This document shows positions 24,803 to 32,734 of a stretch of 64,000 nucleotides of DNA, in pieces. The stretch comes from CAIWHR01 sp963708855 (GTDB lineage Bacteria; Pseudomonadota; Gammaproteobacteria; Burkholderiales; Casimicrobiaceae), in NCBI GenBank assembly GCA_963708855.1, contig CAVPUM010000001.1, forward strand, positions 124,001 through 188,000. The letters run 5' to 3'. A model generated the notes under the pieces. The model saw only the letters and a program-made list of their open reading frames with translations, did no database searches and was not told where the DNA came from. Made by a program: the position numbers and the translations under genes. Positions within the stretch are counted from its first letter, which is position 1. Every line of letters begins with the position of its first letter.

Positions 24803-26472
24803 ACGCGAACGATCCCGGGCCGAGCATCTGGACGACCGGCAACACCGAGGTGTTCAAGACGGGCACGTGGCGCTCCGCGTTGCCGCAGCACATCCATGCC
24901 CCCGCGCCTTGCCACGCCGCGTGCCCCGTGGACGGCGACATCGCCGAGTGGATCGGCCGCGCGCGCGCGCGCGACTTTCGCGGCGCGTGGGAGATCCTGA
25001 CGCGTCACAATCCGTTTCCTGCGGTCGCCGGGCGCATCTGCCACCATCCTTGCGAGGCCGCCTGCAATCGCGCCAGCTTCGACGATTCGCTTGCCATCTG
25101 CGGGCTCGAACGCCATATCGGCGATCAGGCGCTCGCGGAAGGATGGATGTTTGCGCCGGTCGGCAAATTGCGCGGCGAGCGGATCGCGGTCGTGGGCGGC
25201 GGACCTTCGGGATTGTCGGCGGCATTCCATCTGCGCCGGCGCGGTTACGCGGTCACGCTGTTCGAATCCTCCGCGGAACTGGGCGGCCTGATGCGCTCCG
25301 GCATTCCCGCCTATCGACTCGCGCGCCCCGTGCTAGACGGCGAGATCGCGCGCATCGTGGCGCTCGGCATCGACGTGCGCCTCGGCGCAGCGATGGCGAC
25401 ATGCGAAGACTTCGAGCGCCTGCGCCGGGACTTCGACGCGGTGTACCTCGCCATCGGCGCCCGCCGCCAGAAGCGCCTGCCGCGACTCGACTACGCCCGG
25501 CCGTGGGTGATGGACGGCGCCGACTACCTGGCACGGGCGAACGCCGGCAACCCGCCCGCGCTGGGCAGGCGCGTGGTCGTCATCGGCGGCGGCAGCGCCG
25601 CCCTCGACGTCGCGCGCAGCGCGCGGCGCGCCGGTCACGAAGTCACGATCCTGGCGCTCGAAAGCGCGGCGCAAATGCCGGCGCAGCGCGAGGAAGTCGC
25701 GGAAGCGCTGGAGGAAGGCATTGCGCTCGTCGACGGCGCCATGCTGACCGAGGTCTTCGAATCGGGAGACACGAGCCTCTCGCTCGAGTGCGTGCGCGTA
25801 CGGTTCGAGGTGGGTGCGACGCGCGGACAATTCACGGCGACACCGGTCGCCGGCAGTGGGTTCTCGCTCGCCGCGGATGCCGTCGTCCCCTCGATCGGGC
25901 AGGATCCCGAGCTCGCGCCCGTCGACGGCGCGCTCGATGTCGACGGCGCGCTGGTGAAGGCCGACCGCCGGCAGGCGACCAGCCTCGAGCGCGTGTATGC
26001 AGGCGGCGACGTGTCCAGCATGGCGCGCTTCGTCACCGAGGCTATCGGCATGGGCCAGCGCGCCGCGCACGAGATCGACCGCGTGTTGCGCGCGCGCGCC
26101 GAAGGCGGCAGCGCCGGCGACCGCGCGGACGAGGCGGCCGAGCCCGTCGTCACGTTTGCCAAGATCAATACCTTCTACCACCCCGCGCAGCCGCGGATGG
26201 AGGCGGGACGGCTACCCGTCGCGCAGCGCCTCGCGAGCGACGCCGAGGTGCAGCTCGGCTTCGATCTCGAGGGCGCGCTCGCCGAAACCGGGCGCTGCTT
26301 CTCCTGCGGGACGTGCATCCAGTGCGACAACTGCGTTGTCTACTGCCCCGACCTCGCGGTGAAGCGCGAAGGCGACGGCTACGTGGTGCTGACCGACTTC
26401 TGCAAGGGGTGCGGCATCTGCGTCAAGGAGTGCCCTACCGGCTCGATGAAGATGACCGAGGAACGGCGATGA
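24799..26472 (+). CDS. GltD-like FAD/NAD(P) oxidoreductase fused to a 2[4Fe-4S] ferredoxin
   Basis: A 557-aa fusion. The N-terminal Fe-S segment has CHAACPVDGDIAEWI and CHHPCEAACNR; the flavoprotein core has the FAD motif VVGGGPSGLSAAFHLRRRG and the NAD(P) motif VIGGGSAALDVARSARRAG. The last 75 residues form a bacterial-type ferredoxin (CFSCGTCIQCDNCVVYC and CKGCGICVKECP). In separate-gene systems these are the epsilon and delta subunits. The fusion should pass electrons from 2-oxoacid oxidation directly to NAD(P)+. Its last base pairs begin a repeat-derived linker. Confidence 0.88.
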   Translation: MNANDPGPSIWTTGNTEVFKTGTWRSALPQHIHAPAPCHAACPVDGDIAEWIGRARARDFRGAWEILTRHNPFPAVAGRICHHPCEAACNRASFDDSLAICGLERHIGDQALAEGWMFAPVGKLRGERIAVVGGGPSGLSAAFHLRRRGYAVTLFESSAELGGLMRSGIPAYRLARPVLDGEIARIVALGIDVRLGAAMATCEDFERLRRDFDAVYLAIGARRQKRLPRLDYARPWVMDGADYLARANAGNPPALGRRVVVIGGGSAALDVARSARRAGHEVTILALESAAQMPAQREEVAEALEEGIALVDGAMLTEVFESGDTSLSLECVRVRFEVGATRGQFTATPVAGSGFSLAADAVVPSIGQDPELAPVDGALDVDGALVKADRRQATSLERVYAGGDVSSMARFVTEAIGMGQRAAHEIDRVLRARAEGGSAGDRADEAAEPVVTFAKINTFYHPAQPRMEAGRLPVAQRLASDAEVQLGFDLEGALAETGRCFSCGTCIQCDNCVVYCPDLAVKREGDGYVVLTDFCKGCGICVKECPTGSMKMTEERR

Positions 26473-26561
26473 GCGCCGTCGGGCCGTCCCAAGGCGTGAA
26501 TCCTGCCCCCTCCGGGGGCAGCGCAGCGGCGAACGCCGCAAGTGTGGGGGTCGTCCGTTGA
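26469..26561 (+). repeat. Junction repeat inside the oxidoreductase operon (copy e), 30-codon linker frame
   Basis: ATGAGCGCCGTCGGGCCGTC begins on the upstream stop (ATGA); a CCCCCTCCGGGGG palindrome sits in the middle; the frame ends GGGGGTCGTCCGTTGA, where the TGA overlaps the TTG start of the alpha subunit (TTGA). It lies between two subunits of one enzyme, so it has not split the operon functionally. Confidence 0.75.
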
Positions 26562-27733
26562 ATGCCCGCGACGCAACGACGGCGCGGGAGAAGCCCATGC
26601 TGCTGACGGGTAACCACGCGGTCGCCTGGGCCGCGCGCCTGGCGCGACCCAAGGTGGTCCCGGTCTATCCCATCACGCCGCAGACGCCGATTCTGGAGAA
26701 GCTCACCGAGTTCCAGGCCGCCGGCGAGTTCGATGCCGAGGTCATCACCCCCGAGTCCGAGCACTCGGTGATGTCCGCCTGCATCCCGGCCTCGCTGGCG
26801 GGGGTTCGCGTGTTCACTGCGACCGCCTCGCAGGGCCTGCTGCTCATGCACGAGCTGCTTCATTACGCGAGCGGCGCAAGGGCGCCGATCGTGATGGCGA
26901 ACGTCAACCGGACGCTGGCATCGCCCTGGGCGTTCTGGCCCGACGAGACGGACAGCCTCGCGCAGCGCGACACCGGCTGGGTCCAGTTCTACACGGAGAG
27001 CGCGCAGGAGTCCCTCGACACGGTGCTCCAGGCGTTCCGGGTGGCCGAACGTGTGCTGCTGCCGGTGCTGGTGAACCTCGACGCGTTCTATGTCTCCCAC
27101 GCGCTCGAGCCGGTGCAGGTGCCGGCGCAGGAAATGGTCGATGCCTACCTGCCGCCGTTTGCGCCGGAGCATCGGCTCGACACCGCGAAGGTCGAGTCCT
27201 GGGGCAACGTCGTGACGCAGGAGATGTTCTATCGCCACCGCCAGGCGCTGGGCGCGGCGATGGATGAAGTGCCGGAAGTCGCGCTCGAGGCGGATCGCGA
27301 ATGGAGCGGGTTGACCGGCCGCGGCTACGGCCTGGTCGAGCGCTACCGCTGCGAAGCTGCCCGCATCGTCGTCGTGGCGATGGGCAGCATGTGCGGCACG
27401 GCGCGCGACGCGGTCGATGCGATGCGCGACGCCGGCCTTGCGGTCGGCCTCCTCAAGGTACGGCTGTTTCGTCCGCTCCCGGTGCGCTCGCTCGTCGAGG
27501 CCCTGGCCGGCGTGCCCGAGGTGCTGGTGCTCGATCGCAACTATTCCCCGGGACACGGCGGCGTCCTGCACCAGGAATTGCGCGCCGCGCTCTACGGCAT
27601 GCCCGGCGCACCGAGGATTCACGGCTATCTCGCGGGCGTGGGCGGCGTCAATGTCTCGCCGGAGAAGATCACCGAATTCGTCCGGACGGCGAGCGCAAGC
27701 GAAGCGCAGCCGCATTCGGTATGGATGAAGTGA
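26558..27733 (+). CDS. 2-oxoacid:acceptor oxidoreductase, alpha subunit
   Basis: A 391-aa POR alpha subunit with the pyrimidine-binding domain (VYPITPQTPILEKLTEF, ITPESEHSVMSACIPASLAG, FTATASQGLLLMHELLHYAS) and the C-terminal transketolase-like domain (VLDRNYSPGHGGVLHQELRA, GYLAGVGGVNVSPEKI). The TTG at 26558 overlaps the linker stop; an internal ATG at 26597 (MLLTGNHAVAWAARLA) is an alternative and is closer to the family N-terminus. Pyruvate, phenylglyoxylate or another aryl 2-oxoacid could be the substrate. Confidence 0.85.
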   Translation: MNARDATTAREKPMLLTGNHAVAWAARLARPKVVPVYPITPQTPILEKLTEFQAAGEFDAEVITPESEHSVMSACIPASLAGVRVFTATASQGLLLMHELLHYASGARAPIVMANVNRTLASPWAFWPDETDSLAQRDTGWVQFYTESAQESLDTVLQAFRVAERVLLPVLVNLDAFYVSHALEPVQVPAQEMVDAYLPPFAPEHRLDTAKVESWGNVVTQEMFYRHRQALGAAMDEVPEVALEADREWSGLTGRGYGLVERYRCEAARIVVVAMGSMCGTARDAVDAMRDAGLAVGLLKVRLFRPLPVRSLVEALAGVPEVLVLDRNYSPGHGGVLHQELRAALYGMPGAPRIHGYLAGVGGVNVSPEKITEFVRTASASEAQPHSVWMK

Positions 27734-27745
27734 GGGGGACCTGAC

Positions 27746-28651
27746 ATGCAGAAATTCGAATTGCGGGAAGACCCCATGCTCTGCTCGGGCCACGCGGCGT
27801 GCCCGGGCTGCGTCGACGCGCTGTCGGTGCGGCACGTGCTGGCCGCGCTCGGACCCAAGACGATGGCCATCATTCCGCCGTCCTGCATGGCGATCATCGC
27901 GGGACCGCAACCCTACAGCTCGCTCAAGATTCCCGTCTATCAGCCCACGCTCGAGTCGAGCGCCGCCGCGGCATCGGGGTTGCGCCGGGCGCTGGACGCG
28001 CGGGGCGAGCACGACACGCACGTGATCGTCCTCGCCGGCGACGGCGGCACCTACGACATCGGCTTCCAGTGCCTGTCGTCCGCCGCCGAGCGCAACGAGA
28101 ACTTCATCTACTTCTGCCTCGACAACGAAGGCTACATGAACACCGGGGCGCAAAAATCCTCCTCGACGCCGCATCTGGCGAGCACGGGCTCCAGCCCTTC
28201 GGGCAAGACCTCGCGCAAGAAGAACCTGACCGAGATCATGGCCGCCCACGAGGTGCCCTACGTGGCCACTGCGAGCGTGGGCTTCCTGCCCGACCTGATT
28301 CGCAAGGTCGAGAAGGCCAAGGCGATGCGCGGCACGCGGATCATCACCCTGCTCATCCCGTGCCTCGACGGCTGGGGGCTGGCCGATGACGCGGGCGTGA
28401 CCGCCGCGCGCTACGCGGTCGAATGCGGCGCATTCCCGCTCTACGAGGTCGAGAACGGACGCAGCTACACGCTCAACCACACGGCCAAGTCGCGCCCGGT
28501 AAGCGACTATCTGGCGCTGCAGCGCCGGTACCGGCATCTGGGCCCGGCCGACATCGAAATGCTGCAGGCGGAAATCGACGACGGCTGGTCGAGGCTCGCG
28601 GCCCGGGTCGAGGCGGGAACAAGGGCGCGGCCGGTCGGCCAGGTTGGGTAG
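27746..28651 (+). CDS. 2-oxoacid:acceptor oxidoreductase, beta subunit (TPP-binding)
   Basis: A 301-aa POR beta subunit. The Fe-S cysteines are in CSGHAACPGCVDAL, the TPP/Mg motif is AGDGGTYDIGFQCL, followed by DNEGYMNTGAQKSSSTPHLA, and the conserved Cys in IPCLDGWGL. GAGGGGG ahead of the ATG is a strong ribosome-binding site. It completes the enzyme with the three preceding genes; no separate ferredoxin gene is needed because one is fused to the flavoprotein. Confidence 0.9.
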   Translation: MQKFELREDPMLCSGHAACPGCVDALSVRHVLAALGPKTMAIIPPSCMAIIAGPQPYSSLKIPVYQPTLESSAAAASGLRRALDARGEHDTHVIVLAGDGGTYDIGFQCLSSAAERNENFIYFCLDNEGYMNTGAQKSSSTPHLASTGSSPSGKTSRKKNLTEIMAAHEVPYVATASVGFLPDLIRKVEKAKAMRGTRIITLLIPCLDGWGLADDAGVTAARYAVECGAFPLYEVENGRSYTLNHTAKSRPVSDYLALQRRYRHLGPADIEMLQAEIDDGWSRLAARVEAGTRARPVGQVG

Positions 28652-28744
28652 AATGGCTGCTTAGCCAGGGCGCGATCGGTTTCGCGCCGCCGCGACCGAC
28701 CGCCGACGCGCCCGCGGGTGCGCCGGGGTGCTCGGTACCCACGG

Positions 28745-29683
28745 ATGACACAGACTCCCCGCTTCCCGGATTTCTTCGTGGTGGGCGCGCCGCGCTGCGG
28801 CACGACAGCGTTCTGCCGCTACCTCGCGCGCAATCCCCAGATCTGTTTCTCGCGGCCGAAGGAACCCCACTACTTCACGAGGCTCCGTCAGGATCCGTCC
28901 GCGGACGAACTTCAGCGGGACTACCTCGATCGCTGCTTCGGCCACTGCACGGCGGAGCACCGGGCGTTGGGCGAGGGATCGGTGTCGTACCTCTACCTGC
29001 CCGATACCCTCGAACGGATACGACGCTTCAACCCGGATGCGCGCTTCATCGCGCTCGTTCGAAATCCGCTCGTGATGCTGCCTTCGTACCATCTGCGGAT
29101 GCGCTTCCTGCTGCAGGAGGACGAGCCGGATTTCGGCAAGGCCTGGGCGCTCGAGCCGGCGCGAGAGCGCGGGGAGCGAGTCCCGAAGCACTGCCTCGAC
29201 CCCCGGCTGCTGATGTACAGCCGGGTCGCGATGCTCGGCGCCCAGGTGGGAAGGCTTTTCGCCGTGGCGGGACGCGACCGATCGCACGTGATCGTGCACG
29301 ACGATCTCGTGGCGGATCCGCTCGGCGTCTACCGGCGCGCGCTCGAGTTCCTCGACGTCGATTACGACGGCCAGACGCATTTCGAGCGCCGGTACGGAAG
29401 CCGGATCTACCGGTACGCCTGGCTGCAGCGACTGCTGTTCGTGCCGGCCACGCGCGGTGGGCAGGTGATCGACACGCTGCAGCGACGCGGCCGGAAGTAC
29501 AACCCGGACGGCACGAAGCGGCGAAGCCTGATCAAGCGCGTGACGGGCTGGAACAAGGTCCATGCGACGCCGGCGCCGCTCACGCGAGAGATGGCGGCCG
29601 TCGTGCGCGAGACGCTCGCACCCGACGTCGAGACGCTCTCCCGGCTGCTCGACCGCGACCTCTCCTCCTGGCTCGCCAGATGA
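28745..29683 (+). CDS. PAPS-dependent sulfotransferase-family protein
   Basis: A 312-aa sulfotransferase-fold protein. The 5'-phosphosulfate loop is FFVVGAPRCGTTAFCRYLAR (Gly14 onward) and the 3'-phosphate motif RFIALVRNPLVMLPSYHLRM. ATG 28745 follows GGTACCCACGG; an in-frame GTG at 28718 is possible. The family transfers sulfate from PAPS to carbohydrate or lipid hydroxyls. It lies just before the FA2H-like hydroxylase and the sphingolipid genes, so a sulfated lipid or glycan product is conceivable but untested. Confidence 0.8.
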   Translation: MTQTPRFPDFFVVGAPRCGTTAFCRYLARNPQICFSRPKEPHYFTRLRQDPSADELQRDYLDRCFGHCTAEHRALGEGSVSYLYLPDTLERIRRFNPDARFIALVRNPLVMLPSYHLRMRFLLQEDEPDFGKAWALEPARERGERVPKHCLDPRLLMYSRVAMLGAQVGRLFAVAGRDRSHVIVHDDLVADPLGVYRRALEFLDVDYDGQTHFERRYGSRIYRYAWLQRLLFVPATRGGQVIDTLQRRGRKYNPDGTKRRSLIKRVTGWNKVHATPAPLTREMAAVVRETLAPDVETLSRLLDRDLSSWLAR

Positions 29684-29725
29684 GCCGATGGCCACGCGCC
29701 CCGTTCGCCTGTAGCCACGGCGCGG

Positions 29726-29731
29726 TATAAA
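29726..29731 (+). promoter_or_regulatory. -10 box (TATAAA) for the fatty-acid hydroxylase gene
   Basis: TATAAAAT occurs 29 bases upstream of the hydroxylase ATG in an otherwise GC-rich gap, suggesting that the gene has its own promoter separate from the sulfotransferase. Confidence 0.4.
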
Positions 29732-29759
29732 ATCGGCCTTTTCGTGCCGGAGACGCCGG

Positions 29760-30398
29760 ATGGCGGAGGACCCCAAGACGACCCGGACGGAGCAATCCGT
29801 CAGGCTGTTCAGGAACGATTTCCTGGAAGCGCTGACGCACGTGCATCCGGTCGTCCCGCTGCTGTTCTGGGGTCCCGTCGCCGCGTTCCTCCTGTGGCGG
29901 AGCCTGGCTGTCCACGCACTGCCGTTGCCGGAGGTGGTCGCGATCGGCGCCCTCGGCCTGTTCGTCTGGACGCTGACCGAGTACTGCCTGCACCGGTTCG
30001 TCTTCCACTACCCCGCGCGAAGCGGCGTCGGCAAGTACCTCGTGTTCATGTTTCATGGCGTCCACCACGCCGCTCCGCGCGACAAGACGCGCCTCGTGAT
30101 GCCGCCCGCGGGCGGCGTCATCGTGATGATCGCGCTCTACCAGATCTTCCGGCTCGTGGTTCCCGCGCCGTGGATCGAGCCGTTCTGCGCGTTCTTCATC
30201 ATCGGCTATCTGGTGTACGACTACATCCACTACGCCACGCATCATTTCGCGATGCAGGCGCCCATCCTGCGTTTCCTCAGGGTCTACCACCTGCAGCATC
30301 ATTACGGCGCCAAGGGATTGCGCTATGGCGTCAGTTCCCCTCTGTGGGATCGCGTGTTCGGCACCTACCCGGCGAACGTGCGCGCAGGTGGCGGCTGA
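29760..30398 (+). CDS. Fatty acid 2-hydroxylase (FA2H/Scs7-like), candidate ceramide hydroxylase
   Basis: A 212-aa membrane di-iron hydroxylase with four hydrophobic helices. The His clusters are complete: HRFVFH (His78, His83), HGVHH (His99, 102, 103), HYATHH (His157, 161, 162) and HLQHH (His177, 180, 181). The context around them (KTRLVMPPAG, YDYIHYATHH, GVSSPLWDRVFGTYP) is closer to eukaryotic FA2H/Scs7, which 2-hydroxylates the N-acyl chain of ceramide, than to C-4 sterol oxidases. Next to the serine palmitoyltransferase operon this makes ceramide hydroxylation the best guess. Confidence 0.82.
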   Translation: MAEDPKTTRTEQSVRLFRNDFLEALTHVHPVVPLLFWGPVAAFLLWRSLAVHALPLPEVVAIGALGLFVWTLTEYCLHRFVFHYPARSGVGKYLVFMFHGVHHAAPRDKTRLVMPPAGGVIVMIALYQIFRLVVPAPWIEPFCAFFIIGYLVYDYIHYATHHFAMQAPILRFLRVYHLQHHYGAKGLRYGVSSPLWDRVFGTYPANVRAGGG

Positions 30399-30477
30399 TC
30401 CCGTCCGCGCAGCCGCGCGGCGCGGCGCGCTGCAGGTCGCGGTTCCGACATTCGAGCGCGCTGCGCCGCGGGGGCGG

Positions 30478-30957
30478 ATGCGCGCCGTGGCGTTCCTCCT
30501 GTTTGCGCTCGGCCTGGCGTTGCCCGCGCACGGCGCGACGCAGCCCGCCGCCGGCGACGATATTCGCGGGTTGTGGGTCGATCACAGGGATGGCGACAAG
30601 CGGAAGGTGGCCGTCTGGATCGAGGATTGCGACGGCCTGCTGTGCGGGCGCATCTACTGGCAGAGAAAGCCGTTGTCGGCCAGTGGCCAGCCGAAACGCG
30701 ACCGGCACAATCCCGACACCGCGCTGCGCGATCGTGCCCTGTGCGGCCTGAAGATCCTCACCGGCTTTCGGCGCACGAAGGAAGGCACGTGGAGCGCGGG
30801 CCACATCTACAATCCCAACGACGGCCGCACGTACAGCAGCACGCTCCACCTGGATCAGGACGGATCGCTCAGGATTCGCGGGTACGTCGGCCTGCCGCTG
30901 TTCGGCAGAACCGTGAAATGGGTGCGCCCGCAGGAGACGCTGGAGCGGTGCAGCTGA
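30478..30957 (+). CDS. DUF2147 secreted protein
   Basis: A 159-aa protein with a signal peptide (MRAVAFLLFALGLALPAHGA) and one DUF2147 domain (DDIRGLWVDHRDGDKRKVAV, CGRIYW, AGHIYNPNDGRTYSSTL, LRIRGYVGLPLFGRTVKWVR). The fold is a small beta-barrel of unknown function found in envelope proteins. The start is ATG 30478. It follows the hydroxylase by 79 bases and could be co-transcribed. It is convergent with the ABC exporter. Confidence 0.85.
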   Translation: MRAVAFLLFALGLALPAHGATQPAAGDDIRGLWVDHRDGDKRKVAVWIEDCDGLLCGRIYWQRKPLSASGQPKRDRHNPDTALRDRALCGLKILTGFRRTKEGTWSAGHIYNPNDGRTYSSTLHLDQDGSLRIRGYVGLPLFGRTVKWVRPQETLERCS

Positions 30958-30964
30958 ATCAGCG

Positions 30965-32716
30965 CTAGCGTCGGTCGATGGTCGCGGCCACGGGCGTGGC
31001 GGGAGACGAGCGCTCGCGGTCGCTGCCCACCACCAGCGACACCGTGCCGTCGCCCACCCGATAGACGCGATCGGCGACGTCGACCAGCGGCGACTGATGC
31101 GATATCGCGATGATCGTGAGTTCCCCGCGCAGCCCTGCCAGCGTGCGGCAGATGGCCGTCTCCGTTTCCGGGTCAAGGGCGCTGGTGGCCTCGTCCAGAA
31201 TCAGCAGGCGGGGCCGGTGCGCGAGGGCGCGCGCGATGGCCACGCGCTGGCGCTGCCCACCGGACAGTTTCCCTCCGCGCTCGCCGACGATCGTTTCCAC
31301 GCCCTCCGGCAGGCCCGACACGAAGTCCCAGATCCCGGCGGCGCGCAGTGCAGCCTCGGCATCGGCGCTGGTCAACTCCGGATCGCCCAGCGTCACATTG
31401 TTGGCGACGGTATCGTGCAGCAACAGGGTGTCCTGCGGCACGTAGCCGATCATCCTGCGCCACAGGCGCCAGTCGATGCGCCCCAAGGGCAGGTCGTCGA
31501 TCCAGATTTCGCCTTCCTGCGGCCGCAGCAGCGCCGTGACGAGATCGATCACGGTCGTCTTGCCGGCGCCCGAAGCGCCGATGATCACCGTGATTCCGCC
31601 GGCCGGTATCGTGAGCGTCGCGTCGCGCAGCACCCAGTGGTCACGGTACCGGAATCCGACGCCGTCGAGACGAATCGCCTGCCGCAATGCGGGCGTGGCG
31701 CCCTGCGGCGGCCTCTCGCCCTCCTTCCGGGCCCCATCGATCGCGGACTGCAGCGACCAGTAGGCACTCTCGCAGGTGACCATGCGCTGGTATTCGCGCT
31801 GCATGCGGCTCAGGTACAACAGGACGCGCACCAGCAGGAACGCCAGGAGCATCACGGACCCGGGCGACATACCGAACCGTACCAGCGCCATATAGAGCCC
31901 CGCCGCGATCAGGATCGCCAGCATCGGCTCCTGCAGCGCCCGCAGCGCCTCCTTGCTGAAGATCTCCTTGCGCAGCGCCCGGTTCAGCTGCGTCGTGTCG
32001 CCTTCGAGCAGCGCATTGGCCAGATTCTCGCGGGCCATCGCCTTCAGCGGCTTGACCGATTGCAGGTTGTCGGAAAGCCGGGCGAGCAGCGAGCGCAGCA
32101 GCCGTGTCTGCTTCGCGCCGGCGCGGCGGGACACGTGCACCAGCCGGTTCAGCAGAAAGACGAACACCGCCCCCGCGCCGAGCGCTGCCAGAGTGGCCTG
32201 CCACGACACCAGCAACGCGACGGCCGAGTAGACGAGCGCCTGGATCGCGAGGGCGATCACCGTCGTGCCGTAAAGGTAGGATTCCGCGCCGCGCGTCGCC
32301 TCGGTGGCAAGACTGTTGGCCAACCCCCCGACCGGTTGGCGCAGGTAGTATTCCCAGCGGGCGGAAAGCAGCGAACGGATGAAGGTCAGGCGCAAGTCCG
32401 TCGCGACGTGCGCCACGGTGTACCCGACCTGTCGGTTCGCCACCAGCACCAGCACGCTCTTCAGCATCATCCCGACGACGACGATCAGGAGCAGCACTCC
32501 TACCGTGGGCGTGAGACCGACGGCGTCGAGCATCCGCGTCACGACGCGGCCGACGCCGGATTGCGCGCCCGCGGGCGTACCGCCCGCACCGGAGCTCAGG
32601 AGCGGCAGCAGCGTCGTGAGGCCCAGCCCTTCGAACAGGCTCGCCAGCACCAGCGAGCCCAGCACCAGCGCGCTCTGGACGGGATAGGCGCGGCTGAAGG
32701 CGACGAACAGTTTCAT
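30965..32716 (-). CDS. ABC exporter, fused permease-ATPase (MsbA-like)
   Basis: A 583-aa half-transporter: six membrane helices (about residues 15-310) followed by an ATPase domain with Walker A GASGAGKTT, signature LSGGQRQR, Walker B LLILDEATSALD and switch His in ISHQ. Such homodimeric exporters flip lipids, lipid-linked glycans or peptides. It is the last gene of the operon acyl-AMP ligase, CerR-like, ACP, oxoamine synthase, exporter (19 bases after the oxoamine synthase stop), so inner-membrane translocation of the sphingolipid product is the natural hypothesis. Confidence 0.88.
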   Translation of the reverse strand: MKLFVAFSRAYPVQSALVLGSLVLASLFEGLGLTTLLPLLSSGAGGTPAGAQSGVGRVVTRMLDAVGLTPTVGVLLLIVVVGMMLKSVLVLVANRQVGYTVAHVATDLRLTFIRSLLSARWEYYLRQPVGGLANSLATEATRGAESYLYGTTVIALAIQALVYSAVALLVSWQATLAALGAGAVFVFLLNRLVHVSRRAGAKQTRLLRSLLARLSDNLQSVKPLKAMARENLANALLEGDTTQLNRALRKEIFSKEALRALQEPMLAILIAAGLYMALVRFGMSPGSVMLLAFLLVRVLLYLSRMQREYQRMVTCESAYWSLQSAIDGARKEGERPPQGATPALRQAIRLDGVGFRYRDHWVLRDATLTIPAGGITVIIGASGAGKTTVIDLVTALLRPQEGEIWIDDLPLGRIDWRLWRRMIGYVPQDTLLLHDTVANNVTLGDPELTSADAEAALRAAGIWDFVSGLPEGVETIVGERGGKLSGGQRQRVAIARALAHRPRLLILDEATSALDPETETAICRTLAGLRGELTIIAISHQSPLVDVADRVYRVGDGTVSLVVGSDRERSSPATPVAATIDRR

Positions 32717-32734
32717 CGGGGGCAGGATTCGCCC

